A stretch of 64,000 nt of DNA from Pseudomonas entomophila L48 (GCF_000026105.1 NC_008027.1:3300501-3364500); one strand, 5' to 3'. Positions 25,818 through 33,932 are shown, counted from the first letter of the stretch. Numbers and translations: made by a program. The notes: a model not told the origin generated them from the sequence alone.

Positions 25818-26711
25818 ATGACCGCCTCGCCGCTGCTCACCGCCGTCCTGCCCCTCGCCCTGGGCATCATCATGCTCGGCCTGGGGTTGTCGCTGACCCT
25901 GGCCGACTTCGCCCGGGTGGTCAAATACCCGAAACCCGTGGTGATCGGGCTGACCTGCCAGATCCTGCTGCTGCCGCTGGTGTGTTTTCTGATCGCCAAC
26001 GGCTTCGGCCTGGAGTCGGCGCTGGCGGTGGGGCTGATGCTGCTGGCCGCCTCGCCGGGCGGTACCACGGCCAACCTGTTCAGCCACCTGGCCCATGGCG
26101 ACGTGGCGCTGAACATCACCCTCACCGCGGTCAATTCGCTGATCGCCATCCTCACCATGCCGTTGCTGGTGAACCTGTCGCTGACCTGGTTCATGGCGTC
26201 CGACCAGGCCATCCCGTTGCAATTCGCCAAGGTCATGCAGGTGTTCGCCATCGTCCTGCTGCCGGTGGCGCTGGGCATGCTGATCCGCCACTGGGCGCCG
26301 CGCTTCGCCGCGCGCATGGAAAAACCGATGAAGCTGGTGGCGGCGTTGTTCCTGGCGTTCACCATCGTGCTGGCGCTGGCCAAGGACTGGCAGACGGTGG
26401 TCGAGTACGCGCCGGTGGTGGGTGGCGCCGCACTGCTGTTCAACCTGCTGAGCCTGGGGGTGGGCTACTGGGTGCCAAGGCTGCTGAGCATCCCCCGGCG
26501 CCAGGCGATCGCCATCGGCATGGAGATCGGCATTCACAACGGCACCCTGGCCATCGCCCTGGCCCTGAGCCCGACGCTGCTGAACAACGCGACCATGGCG
26601 GTGCCGGCGGCGATCTACAGCCTGATCATGTTCTTCACGGCGGCGGGGTTCGGCTGGTGGGTGAGCCGCGGGCAAAAGGCCGGGATCGCGCATAGCACAG
26701 GGGCTCTGTAG
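25818..26711 (+). CDS. Bile acid:sodium symporter (BASS) family transporter
   Basis: A 297-residue membrane protein with about ten hydrophobic helices. It carries the family motifs LGLGLSLTLADFARV in helix 1-2, LAASPGGTTANLFSHLAHGD (the crossover/sodium-site region) and EIGIHNGTLAIALALSP. Bacterial BASS members import organic acids or export metabolites in a Na+-linked way. The substrate is not evident. The stop codon TAG is part of the palindromic repeat at 26707-26791. Confidence 0.87.
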   Translation: MTASPLLTAVLPLALGIIMLGLGLSLTLADFARVVKYPKPVVIGLTCQILLLPLVCFLIANGFGLESALAVGLMLLAASPGGTTANLFSHLAHGDVALNITLTAVNSLIAILTMPLLVNLSLTWFMASDQAIPLQFAKVMQVFAIVLLPVALGMLIRHWAPRFAARMEKPMKLVAALFLAFTIVLALAKDWQTVVEYAPVVGGAALLFNLLSLGVGYWVPRLLSIPRRQAIAIGMEIGIHNGTLAIALALSPTLLNNATMAVPAAIYSLIMFFTAAGFGWWVSRGQKAGIAHSTGAL

Positions 26712-26791
26712 GAGCGGCTTCAGCCGCGATACGGGCAACGCGGTGCATGGCACCCGCTTCGCGGGTGTTCGCGGCTGAAGCCGCTCCTACA
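26707..26791. repeat. Palindromic intergenic repeat supplying two stop codons
   Basis: Arms TGTAGGAGCGGCTTCAGCCG and CGGCTGAAGCCGCTCCTACA. The TAG in the left arm ends the BASS gene, and the TAG read from the right arm on the minus strand ends crtZ. The 75-base gap between these convergent genes is therefore entirely repeat. Confidence 0.88.
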
Positions 26792-27251
26792 GGCCCCTGC
26801 GCCGCTTCAGCTGTTGCTTCAACACCCGCAACGGTGGCGCGTAGAAGAACCCGAACGAAACACTGCCTTCGCGCCCCTTCACCGCATGGTGCAGCCGATG
26901 CGCCCGGTACAGCCGCTTGAGGTAGCGATTGACCGGCTTCGGCGCCCGTGGCCAGTGGCGGTGAAAGAAACCGTCATGGGCCAGCACATAGGCCACGCCA
27001 TACCCGGCCACTCCACCGCCGACCCACTGCAACGGCGCATGCCCGGCCTTGCCCAGCGCCACCAGCGCCGTGGCGATCAGCCCGAGGGCGAGCAGATACA
27101 GGTCGTTGGTTTCCAGCATGCCCAGCTGCGGTTCATGGTGCGAGCGGTGCAGCCACCAGCCCCAGCCATGCATGACGTACTTGTGGGCCAGCGTGCCGAC
27201 GCCTTCCATGGCCACCAGGGTGCCGAACAGGATGGCGAGGTTGAACAACAT
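26787..27251 (-). CDS. CrtZ-like beta-carotene hydroxylase/fatty acid hydroxylase family protein
   Basis: A 154-residue membrane di-iron hydroxylase. Histidine clusters HKYVMHG, HRSHHE, HDGFFHRHW and HRLHHA match the CrtZ family. Two to three hydrophobic segments lie at 1-15 and 50-85. CrtZ hydroxylates the rings of beta-carotene, but no other carotenoid gene is in this window. The real substrate is therefore open. It is divergent from the methyltransferase gene, and its stop is within the repeat. Confidence 0.82.
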   Translation of the reverse strand: MLFNLAILFGTLVAMEGVGTLAHKYVMHGWGWWLHRSHHEPQLGMLETNDLYLLALGLIATALVALGKAGHAPLQWVGGGVAGYGVAYVLAHDGFFHRHWPRAPKPVNRYLKRLYRAHRLHHAVKGREGSVSFGFFYAPPLRVLKQQLKRRRGL

Positions 27252-27324
27252 GAGACGATCCGGGGGGTTGGCAACGAAAGGCGCAAGGGTAACATTGCCG
27301 GCAGGTCATACGGAGGGATTTTCC

Positions 27325-28095
27325 ATGAAGGATGTACACGCCTCGGCCAGCACCGGCTTCACCCGCCAGTCGGGCAACTACGAACAGGGCCGGCCGGACT
27401 ACCCCATCGCGCTGCAGGGCTGGCTGCGCGACACACTCGGCGTCGGCAACGGCACGACGGTGCTGGACCTGGGCGCCGGCACCGGCAAGTTCACCCGCCT
27501 GCTCACCCCGCTGGCACCACGCCTGACGGCGGTGGAGCCGGTGGCCGCCATGCGCGAGCGCTTCCATGAGCAACTGCCCGAAGTACCCGTGCTCGAAGGC
27601 ACCGCCCAGCACATGCCCGTGGCCGACGCCAGCCAGCAGGTGCTGGTCTGCGCCCAGGCCTTCCACTGGTTCGCCGACGCCGCCGCGCTGGCCGAAATGC
27701 ACCGCGTGCTGGCCCCCGGCGGACGGCTGGGGTTGGTGTGGAACGTGCGCGACGAGTCGGTGGACTGGGTGGCGCGCATCACCGAGATCATCACCCCCTA
27801 CGAAGGCGACACCCCTCGCTTTCACACCGGCCGCTGGCGCGAGGCGTTCGACGGCCGCTGGTTCAGCGCGCCGACCCTGACCACCCTGCCCCATGTCCAC
27901 GAAGGCAGCCCCCAGACCGTGATCATCGAACGGCTGCGCTCGGTCAGCTTCATCGCCGCCCTGCCCCAGGTCGAGCAGGACAAGGTCATGGCGCGGCTGC
28001 AGGACCTGATCGACCACCACCCCGATCTGAAGGGCCGCGAGCGCATCGCCTTCCCCTACCAGACCCAGGCCTACCGCTGCCAGCGCCTGGATTAA
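27325..28095 (+). CDS. Class I SAM-dependent methyltransferase
   Basis: A 256-residue Rossmann-fold methyltransferase of the Methyltransf_11/25 type. Motif I VLDLGAGTGKFTRLL is at about residues 48-62, acidic motif II AVEPVAAM follows, then EGTAQHMPVADAS and CAQAFHWFADAAALAEMHRVLAPGGRLGLVWN. The ATG at 27325 has CGGAGG 8 bases upstream. The target molecule is unknown. A hairpin follows at 28114-28140. Homologues are widespread and uncharacterised. Confidence 0.85.
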   Translation: MKDVHASASTGFTRQSGNYEQGRPDYPIALQGWLRDTLGVGNGTTVLDLGAGTGKFTRLLTPLAPRLTAVEPVAAMRERFHEQLPEVPVLEGTAQHMPVADASQQVLVCAQAFHWFADAAALAEMHRVLAPGGRLGLVWNVRDESVDWVARITEIITPYEGDTPRFHTGRWREAFDGRWFSAPTLTTLPHVHEGSPQTVIIERLRSVSFIAALPQVEQDKVMARLQDLIDHHPDLKGRERIAFPYQTQAYRCQRLD

Positions 28096-28433
28096 CCGGA
28101 TTGTCATGTTCCGCGCCTTGACCCGTTGGCGGTCAAGGCGTATGGTCCGCCGCGCACTCAAGCATCCCTTCAACAGGAGTCCCCTGCATTGGACAGTAGC
28201 CCCAGTCGATTGCGACAGGCCCACACGGCGAGCTAGTCCGGCAGCGTTCCTGCCACTGTCTCGCCGCACCCGGTAGACGGTGGTTTCCTCCAGCCCTCCA
28301 TGGCTGAGCACCCCTCTTTTCCAGCAGCCTTGCCACCCGGCATGGCGCGTGGTCCTGCGCATTCCTCGCTTTCAATCGCGCCGTCTTCGGCCGGCGCTGC
28401 CGCGGGCCATCGCCCGCGCAAACGGAGTTCGCT
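28096..28433 (+). promoter_or_regulatory. Leader region upstream of the MgtC-like gene
   Basis: This 338-base gap starts with a perfect hairpin (stem CGCCTTGACC at 28114-28123 with GGTCAAGGCG at 28131-28140, 7-base loop). A possible leader peptide follows: a TTG at 28189, 9 bases after AGGAG, encoding LDSSPSRLRQAHTAS to a TAG at 28236. The remainder is GC-rich and can fold. mgtC leaders in enterobacteria contain regulatory mini-genes, so a similar logic is possible, but no known riboswitch signature was found. Confidence 0.35.
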
Positions 28434-29147
28434 ATGGATTGGAAAATCTTTCTGCTGCGCGTAAGCGTGGCCCTGCTGCTCGGCGCCGTGATCGGTGCCG
28501 AGCGTCAACTGCGCCAGCGCCTGACGGGCCTGCGCACCAACGCGCTGGTGAGCACCGGTGCCTGCCTGTTCGTGCTGATGACCCAGGCGGTGCCGGGCAT
28601 GGCGCCCACCGACGCTTCGCGCATCGCCGCCTACGTGGTGTCGGGCATCGGCTTTCTCGGCGGTGGCGTGATCATGCGCGATGGTTTCAACGTACGCGGC
28701 CTGAACACCGCCGCCACCCTTTGGTGCACCGCGGCGGTGGGCGTGCTGTGCAGCCTCGGGCTGCTGCTCGAAGCCTCGCTGGGCAGCCTGGTGGTGCTGT
28801 GCGCCAACATTCTGCTGCGCGATATCGCCCAGCGCCTGGACCGCCAGGACATGGTGCCGGCCAGCGAGGTCGAGCAGCGCTTCGAGGTGCGCATCGTCTG
28901 CCGCGCCGAGGATGAGATCCAGGTGCGCAGCCTGATGCTGCACAGCCTGAGCGACCCAGGCCTGCGCCTGCAATCGCTGCACAGCGAGGACCTGGCCGAC
29001 CCCATGCGCCTGGAAGTGCGCGCCGAGCTGCTCGGCACGCCCCAGGCGCCCACTTCGCTGGAGCGCCTGGTCAGCCGGGTCAGCCTGGAGAAAGGTGTGA
29101 GCTCGGTACGCTGGCAACTGCAACGCCCTGTGCTGGAGGCCGACTAG
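28434..29147 (+). CDS. MgtC/SapB family membrane protein
   Basis: A 237-residue protein. The N-terminal MgtC domain (about 1-140) has four to five hydrophobic helices and the family signature LLLGAVIGAERQLRQRLTGLRTNALVSTGACLFV, then VSGIGFLGGGVIMRDG and GLNTAATLWCTAAVGVLCSLG. The C-terminal cytosolic part (about 150-230) is ACT-like. MgtC proteins help survival at low Mg2+ and affect the F-ATP synthase in pathogens. The role in this saprophyte is unknown. It ends in CTAG shared with the convergent dksA2. Confidence 0.87.
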   Translation: MDWKIFLLRVSVALLLGAVIGAERQLRQRLTGLRTNALVSTGACLFVLMTQAVPGMAPTDASRIAAYVVSGIGFLGGGVIMRDGFNVRGLNTAATLWCTAAVGVLCSLGLLLEASLGSLVVLCANILLRDIAQRLDRQDMVPASEVEQRFEVRIVCRAEDEIQVRSLMLHSLSDPGLRLQSLHSEDLADPMRLEVRAELLGTPQAPTSLERLVSRVSLEKGVSSVRWQLQRPVLEAD

Positions 29148-29551
29148 CCGTCGCTGCGCAGGTGGCGCTCCCTGAGTTCCTGGCGCTCCTTGGCCTCGAT
29201 GCTCAGGGTCGCGGTGGGGCGCAGCAGCAGGCGGCGCAGGCCGATGGGCTCGCCGGTTTCCGCGCACCAGCCGTAGTCGCCGCGGACCAGGCGTTCCAGC
29301 GCCTGGTCGATCTTGTCGAGCAGCTTCTTTTCCCGCTCCAGCGAGCGCAGTTGCCAGTGGCGTTCCTCCTCGGCGCTGCCCAGGTCAGCCGCGTCGCTGT
29401 GCACTTCCTGTTCACGCAGGGCGCGGAATTCCTGTTCGATACGCGCTTGCAGCTCGCGCCGTTGGGTCAGCAGCAGGTTACGGAAGAACTGGCGCTGGGG
29501 TTCGCTCATGTAGGCGTCGGTGGATTGCTGTAGCAATTGGTCTTCGGTCAT
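29144..29551 (-). CDS. dksA2: DksA2, zinc-independent DksA paralogue
   Basis: A 135-residue RNA-polymerase-binding factor of the DksA family. It has the coiled coil (residues about 15-75 and 65-90), an acidic tip near HSDAADLGS, and a C-terminal globular part. The zinc-finger position keeps one cysteine (Cys96 in YGWCAETGEPIG); the other three ligands are Thr/Ser (RPTATLSIEAKE). This is the pattern of Pseudomonas DksA2, which replaces DksA when zinc is short. It is third in the Zur-boxed operon. Confidence 0.9.
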   Translation of the reverse strand: MTEDQLLQQSTDAYMSEPQRQFFRNLLLTQRRELQARIEQEFRALREQEVHSDAADLGSAEEERHWQLRSLEREKKLLDKIDQALERLVRGDYGWCAETGEPIGLRRLLLRPTATLSIEAKERQELRERHLRSDG

Positions 29552-29568
29552 GGTGTTTCTCCTGGCGG

Positions 29569-29593
29569 GTTCGCCGGCAAGCCGGCGCCTACA
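29569..29593. repeat. Half palindromic repeat providing a stop codon
   Basis: A single arm, GTTCGCCGGCAAGCCGGCGC plus CTACA, read on the minus strand as TGTAGGCGCCGGCTTGCCGG. Its TAG is the stop codon of the dihydroorotase-like gene. Confidence 0.7.
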
Positions 29594-30938
29594 TAGGGCG
29601 TGGGCGATCGAACATCAGTGGCAGGCCCTGGCAATGTGGTTGTACGCGTCCTTCATGCCAGGCCAATTGCCCAGACACCAAGGTGCTGCGTACCACATGG
29701 TGGAAGCCACGTGCCTGGAACGGCGTCCAGCCGCAACGGGCCAGCACGGGGTCGTCGGCCACCGCGCGCGGCGTGTCCAGGCGCTCGACCAGGGCAAGGT
29801 CCGCCCAGTAGCCCTCGCGCAGGAAACCACGCTCGCGGATGGCGAACAGCTCGGCCACCGCGTGGCTGGTCTTGGCCACCACCTGCGCCATGCTCAACAC
29901 GCCTTCGCTGACCAGCTCCAGTGCCGCCGGCAACGCGTGCTGCACCAGCGGCAAGCCTGACGGCGCACGGCTGTAGCGCTGACGTTTCTCTTCCAGCGTG
30001 TGCGGCGCATGGTCGGTGCCGATCACATCGATACGGTCGTCGGCCAGGGCCCGGCGCAGGGCGTCACGGTCGCTGCGGGTCTTGATCGCCGGGTTGCACT
30101 TGATCAGGTGGCCGAGGCTGGCGTAGTCGCCATCGTCGAACAGCAGGTGGTGCAGGCACACCTCGGCGGTGATGCGCTTGCCCGCCACCGGGCCCGGCTG
30201 GAACAGTTCCAGTTCGCGCGCGGTGGTCAGGTGCAGCACATGCAGCCGGGTACCGAAGCGCCGGGCCAGCTCGACCGCCAGGCTGGACGAGCGATAGCAG
30301 GCCTCGGCGTCACGGATCAGCGGGTGTGCGGCGGGTGGAATGAACTCGCCATGGTGCGCCTGCCAGCGGGCTTCGTTTGCCAGGATGCTCGGGGTGTGCT
30401 CGCAGTGGGCCAGCAGCAGGGTTGGGGTATAGATGAACAGCTTTTCCAGCACCTGCGGGTCGTCCACCAGCATGTTGCCGGTCGAGGCGCCCATGAACAC
30501 CTTGACCCCGGCCACCTCACGCGGGTCCAACGCGGCGATGGTGTCGAGGTTGTCGCGGCTGACGCCGAAGTGAAAGGCATAGTTGGCTAGCGAACTGGCC
30601 GCCGCCCTGCGCTTCTTGTCGGCCAGCGCTTCGAGCGTCAGGGTCGGCGGATGGGTGTTGGGCATGTCCATGAAACTGGTGATGCCCCCCGCCACCGCCG
30701 CCCGCGACTCGCTGGCGATGCACCCCTTGTGCGGCGCGCCCGGCTCGCGAAAGTGCACCTGGTCGTCGATCATCCCGGGCAACAACCAGGCGCCCCGTGC
30801 ATCGATCTCGCACCGCGCCCGGGCGCCTTCCAGGCTGCCGGCGATGCGTTCGATCCGGCCCTGGCGCACCAGCAGGTCGCCTTCGAATTCACGCCCTTCA
30901 TTGACCATGCGCGCATTGCGCAGCAACAGTTCGTCCAT
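29589..30938 (-). CDS. Dihydroorotase paralogue of the zinc-starvation operon (PyrC2/PyrQ-like)
   Basis: A 449-residue amidohydrolase of the dihydroorotase family, which closes carbamoyl-aspartate to dihydroorotate in pyrimidine synthesis. Landmarks are MIDDQVHFREPG at 56-67, the carbamylated-lysine region GVKVFMGAS (Lys146), LLAHCEH, HVLHLTTA and IGTDHAPHTLEEK. The usual first HxH metal ligand is Gln60 (QVH), which may lower zinc demand. Homologues in Pseudomonas lie in the Zur regulon beside dksA2 and a gamma carbonic anhydrase, as here. It starts 2 bases after the carbonic anhydrase stop. Confidence 0.88.
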   Translation of the reverse strand: MDELLLRNARMVNEGREFEGDLLVRQGRIERIAGSLEGARARCEIDARGAWLLPGMIDDQVHFREPGAPHKGCIASESRAAVAGGITSFMDMPNTHPPTLTLEALADKKRRAAASSLANYAFHFGVSRDNLDTIAALDPREVAGVKVFMGASTGNMLVDDPQVLEKLFIYTPTLLLAHCEHTPSILANEARWQAHHGEFIPPAAHPLIRDAEACYRSSSLAVELARRFGTRLHVLHLTTARELELFQPGPVAGKRITAEVCLHHLLFDDGDYASLGHLIKCNPAIKTRSDRDALRRALADDRIDVIGTDHAPHTLEEKRQRYSRAPSGLPLVQHALPAALELVSEGVLSMAQVVAKTSHAVAELFAIRERGFLREGYWADLALVERLDTPRAVADDPVLARCGWTPFQARGFHHVVRSTLVSGQLAWHEGRVQPHCQGLPLMFDRPRPM

Positions 30939-30940
30939 GC

Positions 30941-31501
30941 TCAGAACTCATTGCGCAGGGCCTTGTAGCCCTGCACCAGGTCGATATTGGTGCGCGCCAC
31001 GTCCTCCGAGAACTCGGATGCCGAGACGCTGACGGGTGGAAAGCGGCCCAGGTCGGTATGCGGGCCGATGTGCTCGGTGGGTGGCACGTAGAAGCGTGCG
31101 GGCAGGTCACGGCCATCGACCACCGAGTTGTGCCGCACCACGCTGCCATCGCCGACCTGGCAGTTGAAAAGCACGCTGTTGAAGCCGATGAACACCCGGT
31201 CACCGACCTGGCAAGGGCCATGCACGATGGAACGGTGGGCGATCGAGCTGAACTGGCCGATGCGCACCGCCGCGCCGGACTTTGAGTGGATGACCACGCC
31301 GTCCTGGATGTTGGAATTGGCGCCGATGACAATCGGCTGCATGTCGCCGCTGGCATCCACTTCGTCGGCGCGAATCACCGCGTAGGGGCCGACGAAGACG
31401 TTGTCGTGGATGATCACCTTGCCGCAGATGATCGCGGTCGGGTCGATGTAGGCCGACTCGGCGATGTCGGGGAGATGGCCGGAGGGGTTTCTGCGGATCA
31501 C
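30941..31501 (-). CDS. Gamma-class carbonic anhydrase family protein
   Basis: A 186-residue left-handed beta-helix (hexapeptide-repeat) protein. The repeats run from about residue 20 to 140, with the metal-ligand histidines in IQDGVVIHSKSGAAV and IAHRSIVHGP. I chose the GTG at 31501 (VIRRNPSGHLPDIAES). It has AGGA 8 bases upstream, matches where homologues begin, and puts the Zur box in the promoter rather than the coding region. Gamma enzymes can use metals other than zinc, which suits a zinc-starvation operon. It is first of the three genes. Confidence 0.87.
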   Translation of the reverse strand: MIRRNPSGHLPDIAESAYIDPTAIICGKVIIHDNVFVGPYAVIRADEVDASGDMQPIVIGANSNIQDGVVIHSKSGAAVRIGQFSSIAHRSIVHGPCQVGDRVFIGFNSVLFNCQVGDGSVVRHNSVVDGRDLPARFYVPPTEHIGPHTDLGRFPPVSVSASEFSEDVARTNIDLVQGYKALRNEF

Positions 31502-31534
31502 GGGAGAAGTCCTGAGGGAAAGAAGGCAATCAAT

Positions 31535-31549
31535 TGTTATATTATAACA
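31535..31549 (-). promoter_or_regulatory. Zur box (zinc uptake regulator operator)
   Basis: Perfect palindrome TGTTATA-T-TATAACA, 34 bases before the carbonic anhydrase GTG. It equals the core of the proteobacterial Zur operator. Read on the minus strand it contains TATAAT, so Zur binding would cover the -10 element. The three downstream genes are the known zinc-sparing set. Confidence 0.85.
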
Positions 31550-31575
31550 TTTAATTCGCAAGCACCCTTGCCCTC

Positions 31576-31660
31576 TGTAGGAGCGGCTTCAGCCGCGATG
31601 AAGGCACCGCGCTGCCTGGCACCCGCTGCGCGGGTGATCGCGGCTGAAGCCGCTCCTACA
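31576..31660. repeat. Palindromic intergenic repeat (TGTAGGAGCGG type)
   Basis: Arms TGTAGGAGCGGCTTCAGCCG and CGGCTGAAGCCGCTCCTACA, between the zinc-starvation operon promoter and the divergent acetyltransferase gene. Confidence 0.85.
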
Positions 31661-31758
31661 GAGGGCGGATCAGATCAATGGTTTGCCAGCGAACATCGAC
31701 CACTCGCTTTGCGGCACAATCGCCAGGCAACCCCGTGCCCACACATCGAGTACCGTTC

Positions 31759-32268
31759 ATGACCATCCGCCCCACCCTCGCCCAGGACCTACCCCTGCTC
31801 CCCGACCTCGAGCGCTCCGCCGCCCAGGCGTTCAGGCAATACCCGGCCCTGGCCTGGCTGGCGGACAGCGACGTGATGGATGAGGCGGAAAATGCGCGGT
31901 TCCAGACTGTGGGCGGCAGTTGGGTCGCTGTGGACGAGCGGGACCACCCGCTGGGCTTTATCTGCGCCGCGGTGGTCGGCGACAACTTGCACATCCACGA
32001 ACTGTCGGTCTGCCAGCAAGCCCAAGGCCAAGGGCTTGGCCGGCAACTGCTCGACCAGGCGATCCAGACAGCCCGTGCAGCAGGACTGCACGCAGTGACC
32101 CTGACCACCTTCGCCGAAGTGCCCTGGAATGGGCCGTTCTATGCCCGCCTTGGGTTCAAGGTGCTGGCAGCCGGGCACCTGGACGACCGCTTGGCCGCGA
32201 TCCTGGCCGAGGAGCGCGCGCACGGCCTGGAGGGGCGCTGCGCCATGCGCCTGCCCCTCGGCATCTAG
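31759..32268 (+). CDS. GNAT-family N-acetyltransferase
   Basis: A 169-residue acetyltransferase. The acetyl-CoA-binding motif A is QAQGQGLGRQLLDQAI (about 93-108), preceded by the strand LHIHELSVC. Motif B is WNGPFYARLGFKVLA (about 128-142). The substrate (antibiotic, amino acid, peptide or protein) cannot be told. The ATG at 31759 gives MTIRPTLAQDLPLLPDLER, a usual GNAT opening. Its TAG stop lies in CTAG shared with the convergent diguanylate cyclase gene. Confidence 0.87.
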   Translation: MTIRPTLAQDLPLLPDLERSAAQAFRQYPALAWLADSDVMDEAENARFQTVGGSWVAVDERDHPLGFICAAVVGDNLHIHELSVCQQAQGQGLGRQLLDQAIQTARAAGLHAVTLTTFAEVPWNGPFYARLGFKVLAAGHLDDRLAAILAEERAHGLEGRCAMRLPLGI

Positions 32269-33839
32269 GGGCCGCTGCGCACCCCGGCCTGCACACTCCC
32301 CGCCAGGCAATAGCGATCCCGCCCCTGGCGTTTTGCCGTGTACAGCGCCTCGTCCGCCGCCGTCATCAGGTTCTCCGGGGTGACGTTCTCCAGCGAAGGC
32401 GCCGCCACGGCGATGCCGGCACTGGCCGACACCTGGCCCAAGGGGCTGCCCAGGTGCTCGATGGCCGCGTGGCGCAACGCGTGCAGGATCTCCTGGACGA
32501 TCAGCGCGGCGCCCTGGGTATCGGTGTCCGGCAGCAGCAGCGTGAACTCCTCCCCGCCATACCGCACCGCCAGGTCACCCGGGCGCTTGAGCGCCTGGCG
32601 CAGCAGCTCGCCGAACTGCCGCAGGCACGCATCCCCCGCCGGGTGACCGTAACGGTCGTTGTAGGGCTTGAAGTGGTCCAGGTCGAACATCACCAGCGCC
32701 AGCGATTGCCCCTGGCGCCGCGCACGGCGGATCTCGGGTTCGAGCACGGCATCGAGACGACGGCGGTTGCCCAGGCCGGTGAGGCTGTCGGTCAGGGCCA
32801 TGGCCTTGAGCGTCTGGTGCGCCTGGTGCAAGGCGCGCTCGATGGCGATCCGCTCGCGCAGCTGGCGCAGTACCACCCAGCCAAACCCAGCCAGGCCGAT
32901 CAGCAACAGCACCAGCACCGCCACCGACTTGAGCATGTCGTGCCGCCAGGGCGCGATGATCGACTCACGCGACAGCCCCGCCTCCACCACCAGCGGGTAG
33001 CTCGACAGCACACGGAAGCCATACAACCTCGGGGTGCCATCAACCACCGCCACCGCCTCGGCCACGCCCTCGCTGGCGTAGGGCAGGTGGTTGCGAAAGA
33101 TCTCGCTGGCCGCAAGGCTGCGGCCGATCACCTGCTCGACGAAGGGGCGGCGCACGAGGATGGTGCCATCGCGCATGGCCAGCACCAGCGCGCCGCGCTC
33201 GTCGATCTTGAAGTCGCCGTAGTAGCGCACGAACCAGTCGACCTTGATGGTGCCCAGCAGCACCCCGGCGAAACTGCCGTCGGGGTAGTCCAGGCGCCGC
33301 GAGATGGGGATGATCAGGTCGCCGGTGGAGCGGCTGCGCACCACCGAACCGATGCGCACCTGGCGGTCCGGGTGGGTGCGGTGGTAGATGAAATAGTCGC
33401 GGTCGGCGTTGTTGGCGCCTGGGGGTACCACGTCCTTGTCGGTGACGATCCAGCTGCCGTCGGGGGCGTAGACGAACAAGCCGTGCAGCTGCGGGATGAT
33501 CGCCGCCTGCTGCTTGAGCAAGGCGTGCAGCCGGGGCCGATCGATGTGATCGAAACCATCACCCTCGAGGCGCTCGGCCAACGCGGCGGTGATAGCGTCG
33601 ACCTGGCGGATGGCATCTTCGGCGTGCTGGCCGGTGGCCCGGGCCAGGTTGGTCACCGCATGGTCAGCGTTGATGAACGCCTGGCGATAGTCGCGCCAGA
33701 TCCGCCAGCCCTCGATCAGCACGAAGGCCAGCATCACCACCGCCATGAAGCACAGCACCAGGCGGAACAGCGCCGTCGCCCTGCCCTCGCTGGTCACCGC
33801 GTAGACACCGTCCTCGGTCGCTTTCCTGGCTGCACGCAT
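32265..33839 (-). CDS. Diguanylate cyclase with extracytoplasmic Cache-type sensor
   Basis: A 524-residue protein. There is one N-terminal membrane helix (about 24-44), a periplasmic dCache-like domain (about 60-310, with VYAPDGSWIVTDKD and ISRRLDYPDGSFAGVLLGTI), and a second helix (about 318-338, LVLLLIGLAGFGWVVL). A GGDEF domain follows (about 360-520). The active site is GGEEF, and the product-inhibition I-site RPGD sits five residues before it, so it should make c-di-GMP with feedback control. The GGDEF start DSLTGLGNRR is intact. The ligand is unknown. It sits downstream of the efflux operon terminator. Confidence 0.9.
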   Translation of the reverse strand: MRAARKATEDGVYAVTSEGRATALFRLVLCFMAVVMLAFVLIEGWRIWRDYRQAFINADHAVTNLARATGQHAEDAIRQVDAITAALAERLEGDGFDHIDRPRLHALLKQQAAIIPQLHGLFVYAPDGSWIVTDKDVVPPGANNADRDYFIYHRTHPDRQVRIGSVVRSRSTGDLIIPISRRLDYPDGSFAGVLLGTIKVDWFVRYYGDFKIDERGALVLAMRDGTILVRRPFVEQVIGRSLAASEIFRNHLPYASEGVAEAVAVVDGTPRLYGFRVLSSYPLVVEAGLSRESIIAPWRHDMLKSVAVLVLLLIGLAGFGWVVLRQLRERIAIERALHQAHQTLKAMALTDSLTGLGNRRRLDAVLEPEIRRARRQGQSLALVMFDLDHFKPYNDRYGHPAGDACLRQFGELLRQALKRPGDLAVRYGGEEFTLLLPDTDTQGAALIVQEILHALRHAAIEHLGSPLGQVSASAGIAVAAPSLENVTPENLMTAADEALYTAKRQGRDRYCLAGSVQAGVRSGP

Positions 33840-33898
33840 TGAAATCCATTGCCCTCTTGCCTTTGCCGCCCATGACTATAGCCCAGGCGCTTGCAGGC

Positions 33899-33932
33899 AA
33901 AAAAAGGCCCCGGGACACGGGGTCCAGGGGCC
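33899..33932 (-). terminator. Rho-independent terminator after the RND efflux operon
   Basis: Read on the minus strand: GGCCCC-T-GGAC, loop, GTCC-C-GGGGCC, then seven T. The stem has ten pairs with one mismatch. It lies downstream of the outer-membrane channel gene and before the diguanylate cyclase gene, separating the two transcripts. Confidence 0.85.

Noticed and set aside
28096..28433. A yybP-ykoY or M-box riboswitch before mgtC
   Set aside because: The conserved cores of these riboswitches could not be found; only general hairpins and a possible mini-gene are visible.
31501..31561. The longer carbonic anhydrase frame starting at 31561
   Set aside because: It would translate through the Zur box and promoter, and the extra 20 residues are absent from homologues. 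The GTG at 31501 has a ribosome site.
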